NCBI GenBank assembly: GCA_023228085.1
Contig: JALOBW010000001.1
Location: 186,001 to 250,000 of the forward strand
Direction of reading: 5' to 3'
DNA from: a bacterium
GTDB lineage: Bacteria > Patescibacteriota > Minisyncoccia > Minisyncoccales > Minisyncoccaceae
Length of the DNA: 64,000 bases
This document shows, one piece after another, positions 62,501 to 64,000 of the stretch (position 1 is the stretch's first letter; every line of letters starts with the position of its first letter). The translations under genes were made by a program, and so were the position numbers. The notes below the pieces were generated by a model. That model worked only from the letters and a program-made list of their open reading frames with translations, had not been told where the DNA came from and did not search any database.

Positions 62501-64000
62501 ATGAAAACAAAAGGCAAAATATTCAAATCAAAGCTATTTTGGGTAGTTTCATTAATAGTAATCATTATTCTAATAGTTATTATTATCCCAAAAGGGGAAA
62601 AAGCCCCAACTTATGAGACCGCTAAGGTTGAAAGAGGATTAATTGAACAAACCGTAGATGCAACGGGAAAAATAGAATCTGCTGATAGGGTTTTACTTAA
62701 TTTTCAAATGGGTGGAAATATAAATAGAATTAATGTAAAAGAAGGCAATAAGATAGTATCTGGTCAATTACTTGCAAGTATTTCATCTGCTGATTTAGAT
62801 GCAGCTGTGGCTCAGGCACAAGCATCGTTAAACCAAAAATTAGCAGGCTCAACAACCGAACAAATAGATATTGCTCAAAGGCAGGTTGATTCCGCAAGGA
62901 TTGCCTATGAAAAAGCTCAATCGTCTCTTAATGATACTATTTCGTTAGGAGAGTCCAATATGAATTCAAAGTATAGCTTTGCCTTAACGTCATTAAATGA
63001 TTCTTATCTAAAGATATATAATGTTTTTACATCAGTGACATCAATAAAAGATAATTATTTTAATGGATCTGATCAACAAGGATTAGCAGTTCAGGGAGTG
63101 GTAAGTTATAAGATAAGTACTGCAATGAATACTGCAAAATCCTCCCTTGATAAAGCTAAGGCAGGAAATAGAGATACTATTGATACAGCAATTATTGATG
63201 TTGAATCTTCTCTTGATGCTGTATACGATGGTTTGAATGAAATAAGGGCAATGTGTGATAACGGATCATATAAAACTAATATTCCTGATAGTGTAAGATC
63301 TAGTTTAGATTCTCAAAAATCAATAATAAGTTCATCAAAAACAGCAATAGTGACATTGCAGGGTGAAATAAGCTCGCTCAAGATTCAGAACGAACGAGAT
63401 AAGAATAATGCCGAATCGGCGATAGAATCTGCAAAAGCTAGTCTTGATGTTCAAGAAGCAAATTTGAAATCAGTAAAGGCGACCCCTAGAGAAGTTGATA
63501 TTGCTTACTATGAAGCTGCCTTGAGTCAAGCAAAAGCTAGTAGAGCAAAAGCTTTTCTTTATGCTCCTATCTCTGGGATAGTTTCAAAAGTTAATAAGAG
63601 GATTGGAGAATTAGTTGGTATGAGTGATGGGGCAATAGAATTAATTTCACCACATTATGAAATAAAGATTGATATCCCTGAAACTGACGTGGTGAAAATA
63701 GCAGTGTTAGATGAAGCTCAAATAACATTTGATGCACTTGGAAATGACATAAAATTTAAAGGTAAGATTATAAGTATTGAACCCAATTCAACCGATATTC
63801 AGGATGTGGTTTATTATAAGGTTAAGGTAAGTCTTGATGAGAATGATGAACGAGTAAAACCGGGAATGACTGCAAATGTGCTCATAAATACCGATAAGAA
63901 GGAAAGTGCAATTCGTATTCCTAGTCGTGCCTTATTAACCGATACTAAAGTTGGAAGAAAGTATGTAAAAGTTTTAGTTAATGGGCAAGCAGTAGAAAAA
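62501..64000 (+). CDS. HlyD/MacA-type membrane fusion protein, 3' end outside window
   Basis: The open frame starts at ATG 62501 and runs 500 codons to the window edge without a stop. A membrane helix (about 14-34) is followed by lipoyl and coiled-coil regions: GKIESADRVLLNFQMGGNI, many Ala/Gln-rich helix repeats (AVAQAQASLNQK, DIAQRQVDSARIAYEKAQ), a second lipoyl half (FLYAPISGIVSKVNKRIGE) and a barrel with RVKPGMTANVLINTD. Likely adaptor for an ABC exporter encoded beyond the edge, paralogous to the gene at 31933. Confidence 0.8.
   Translation, partial: MKTKGKIFKSKLFWVVSLIVIIILIVIIIPKGEKAPTYETAKVERGLIEQTVDATGKIESADRVLLNFQMGGNINRINVKEGNKIVSGQLLASISSADLDAAVAQAQASLNQKLAGSTTEQIDIAQRQVDSARIAYEKAQSSLNDTISLGESNMNSKYSFALTSLNDSYLKIYNVFTSVTSIKDNYFNGSDQQGLAVQGVVSYKISTAMNTAKSSLDKAKAGNRDTIDTAIIDVESSLDAVYDGLNEIRAMCDNGSYKTNIPDSVRSSLDSQKSIISSSKTAIVTLQGEISSLKIQNERDKNNAESAIESAKASLDVQEANLKSVKATPREVDIAYYEAALSQAKASRAKAFLYAPISGIVSKVNKRIGELVGMSDGAIELISPHYEIKIDIPETDVVKIAVLDEAQITFDALGNDIKFKGKIISIEPNSTDIQDVVYYKVKVSLDENDERVKPGMTANVLINTDKKESAIRIPSRALLTDTKVGRKYVKVLVNGQAVEK

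Noticed and set aside
1..64000. CRISPR arrays, rRNA, insertion sequences and prophage
   Set aside because: No regularly spaced repeats, no rRNA and no transposase or integrase gene were found.

Overview
The window is AT-rich (about one-third GC by eye), gene-dense and uses the standard bacterial code: TGA ends several genes, which argues against the recoded Gracilibacteria and Absconditabacteria. The gene set suggests a Patescibacteria (candidate phyla radiation) genome. It has short intergenic spaces, many -10 boxes only a few bases before start codons, DUF5671 and DUF5666-type small proteins, a two-domain pyruvate kinase, very large surface proteins with cysteine-rich repeats, and housekeeping genes (dnaG, rpoD, rsgA, engB, mltG) mixed with many family-less genes. 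This placement is inference; there is no rRNA or ribosomal protein marker in the window.

Layout. 1-3901: cell-envelope sugar genes (a GT-B transferase cut by the window edge, a DMT transporter, a clan-A glycoside hydrolase, a GT2 transferase). 3990-8551: an HtrA protease, then overlapping dnaG and rpoD. 8642-15438: an accessory stretch around tRNA-Asn(GTT) with ASCH and acetyltransferase genes (one frameshifted), a PH-domain protein, an HExxH protein, a flavin-type split-barrel protein and unusually long structured intergenic DNA. 15439-19614: a P-type ATPase between two paralogous alpha/beta hydrolases. 19712-28439: rsgA, a giant pilin-like adhesin, three unknown genes, mltG, degV, a 21-residue gene and engB. 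28460-36166: an MscS channel, then an ECF sigma-factor regulon: a DUF5666-like repeat protein, the sigma factor, a probable anti-sigma factor and a MacAB-type exporter. 36244-42092: an amidohydrolase, a large surface protein and a sensor kinase. 42100-46062: the most striking locus (below). 46143-53875: a second ECF sigma system, pyruvate kinase, a Pif1-like helicase and a DEAD-box helicase with an attenuator-like leader. 53963-64000: a 2207-residue alpha-2-macroglobulin-like protein, a small membrane-anchored protein, a secreted Kazal/chagasin protease inhibitor and the start of another HlyD-type adaptor.

The most interesting locus runs on the minus strand from 46062 to 42100. It holds an OmpR-type response regulator, an uncatalogued 35-residue peptide ending in GLPWVG, a six-TM histidine kinase, and a protein with an isoprenoid-synthase-like domain carrying two DDxxD motifs. 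These are the four parts of the ComQXPA quorum-sensing system of Bacillus, in which ComQ prenylates a tryptophan near the C-terminus of ComX and the pheromone is sensed by ComP/ComA. In this peptide Trp is third from the C-terminus, as in ComX of B. subtilis 168. The parts are assigned from motifs and context, and the system is an inference. If correct, it is a prenylated-peptide signalling system outside Firmicutes, which I do not know to be described.

Other signals: three copies of a TGCACC-N16/17-CGTA promoter around the first ECF sigma gene, which together define its likely regulon; a protease-inhibitor island at the right end; and two promoter-driven regions without genes that look like small RNAs.
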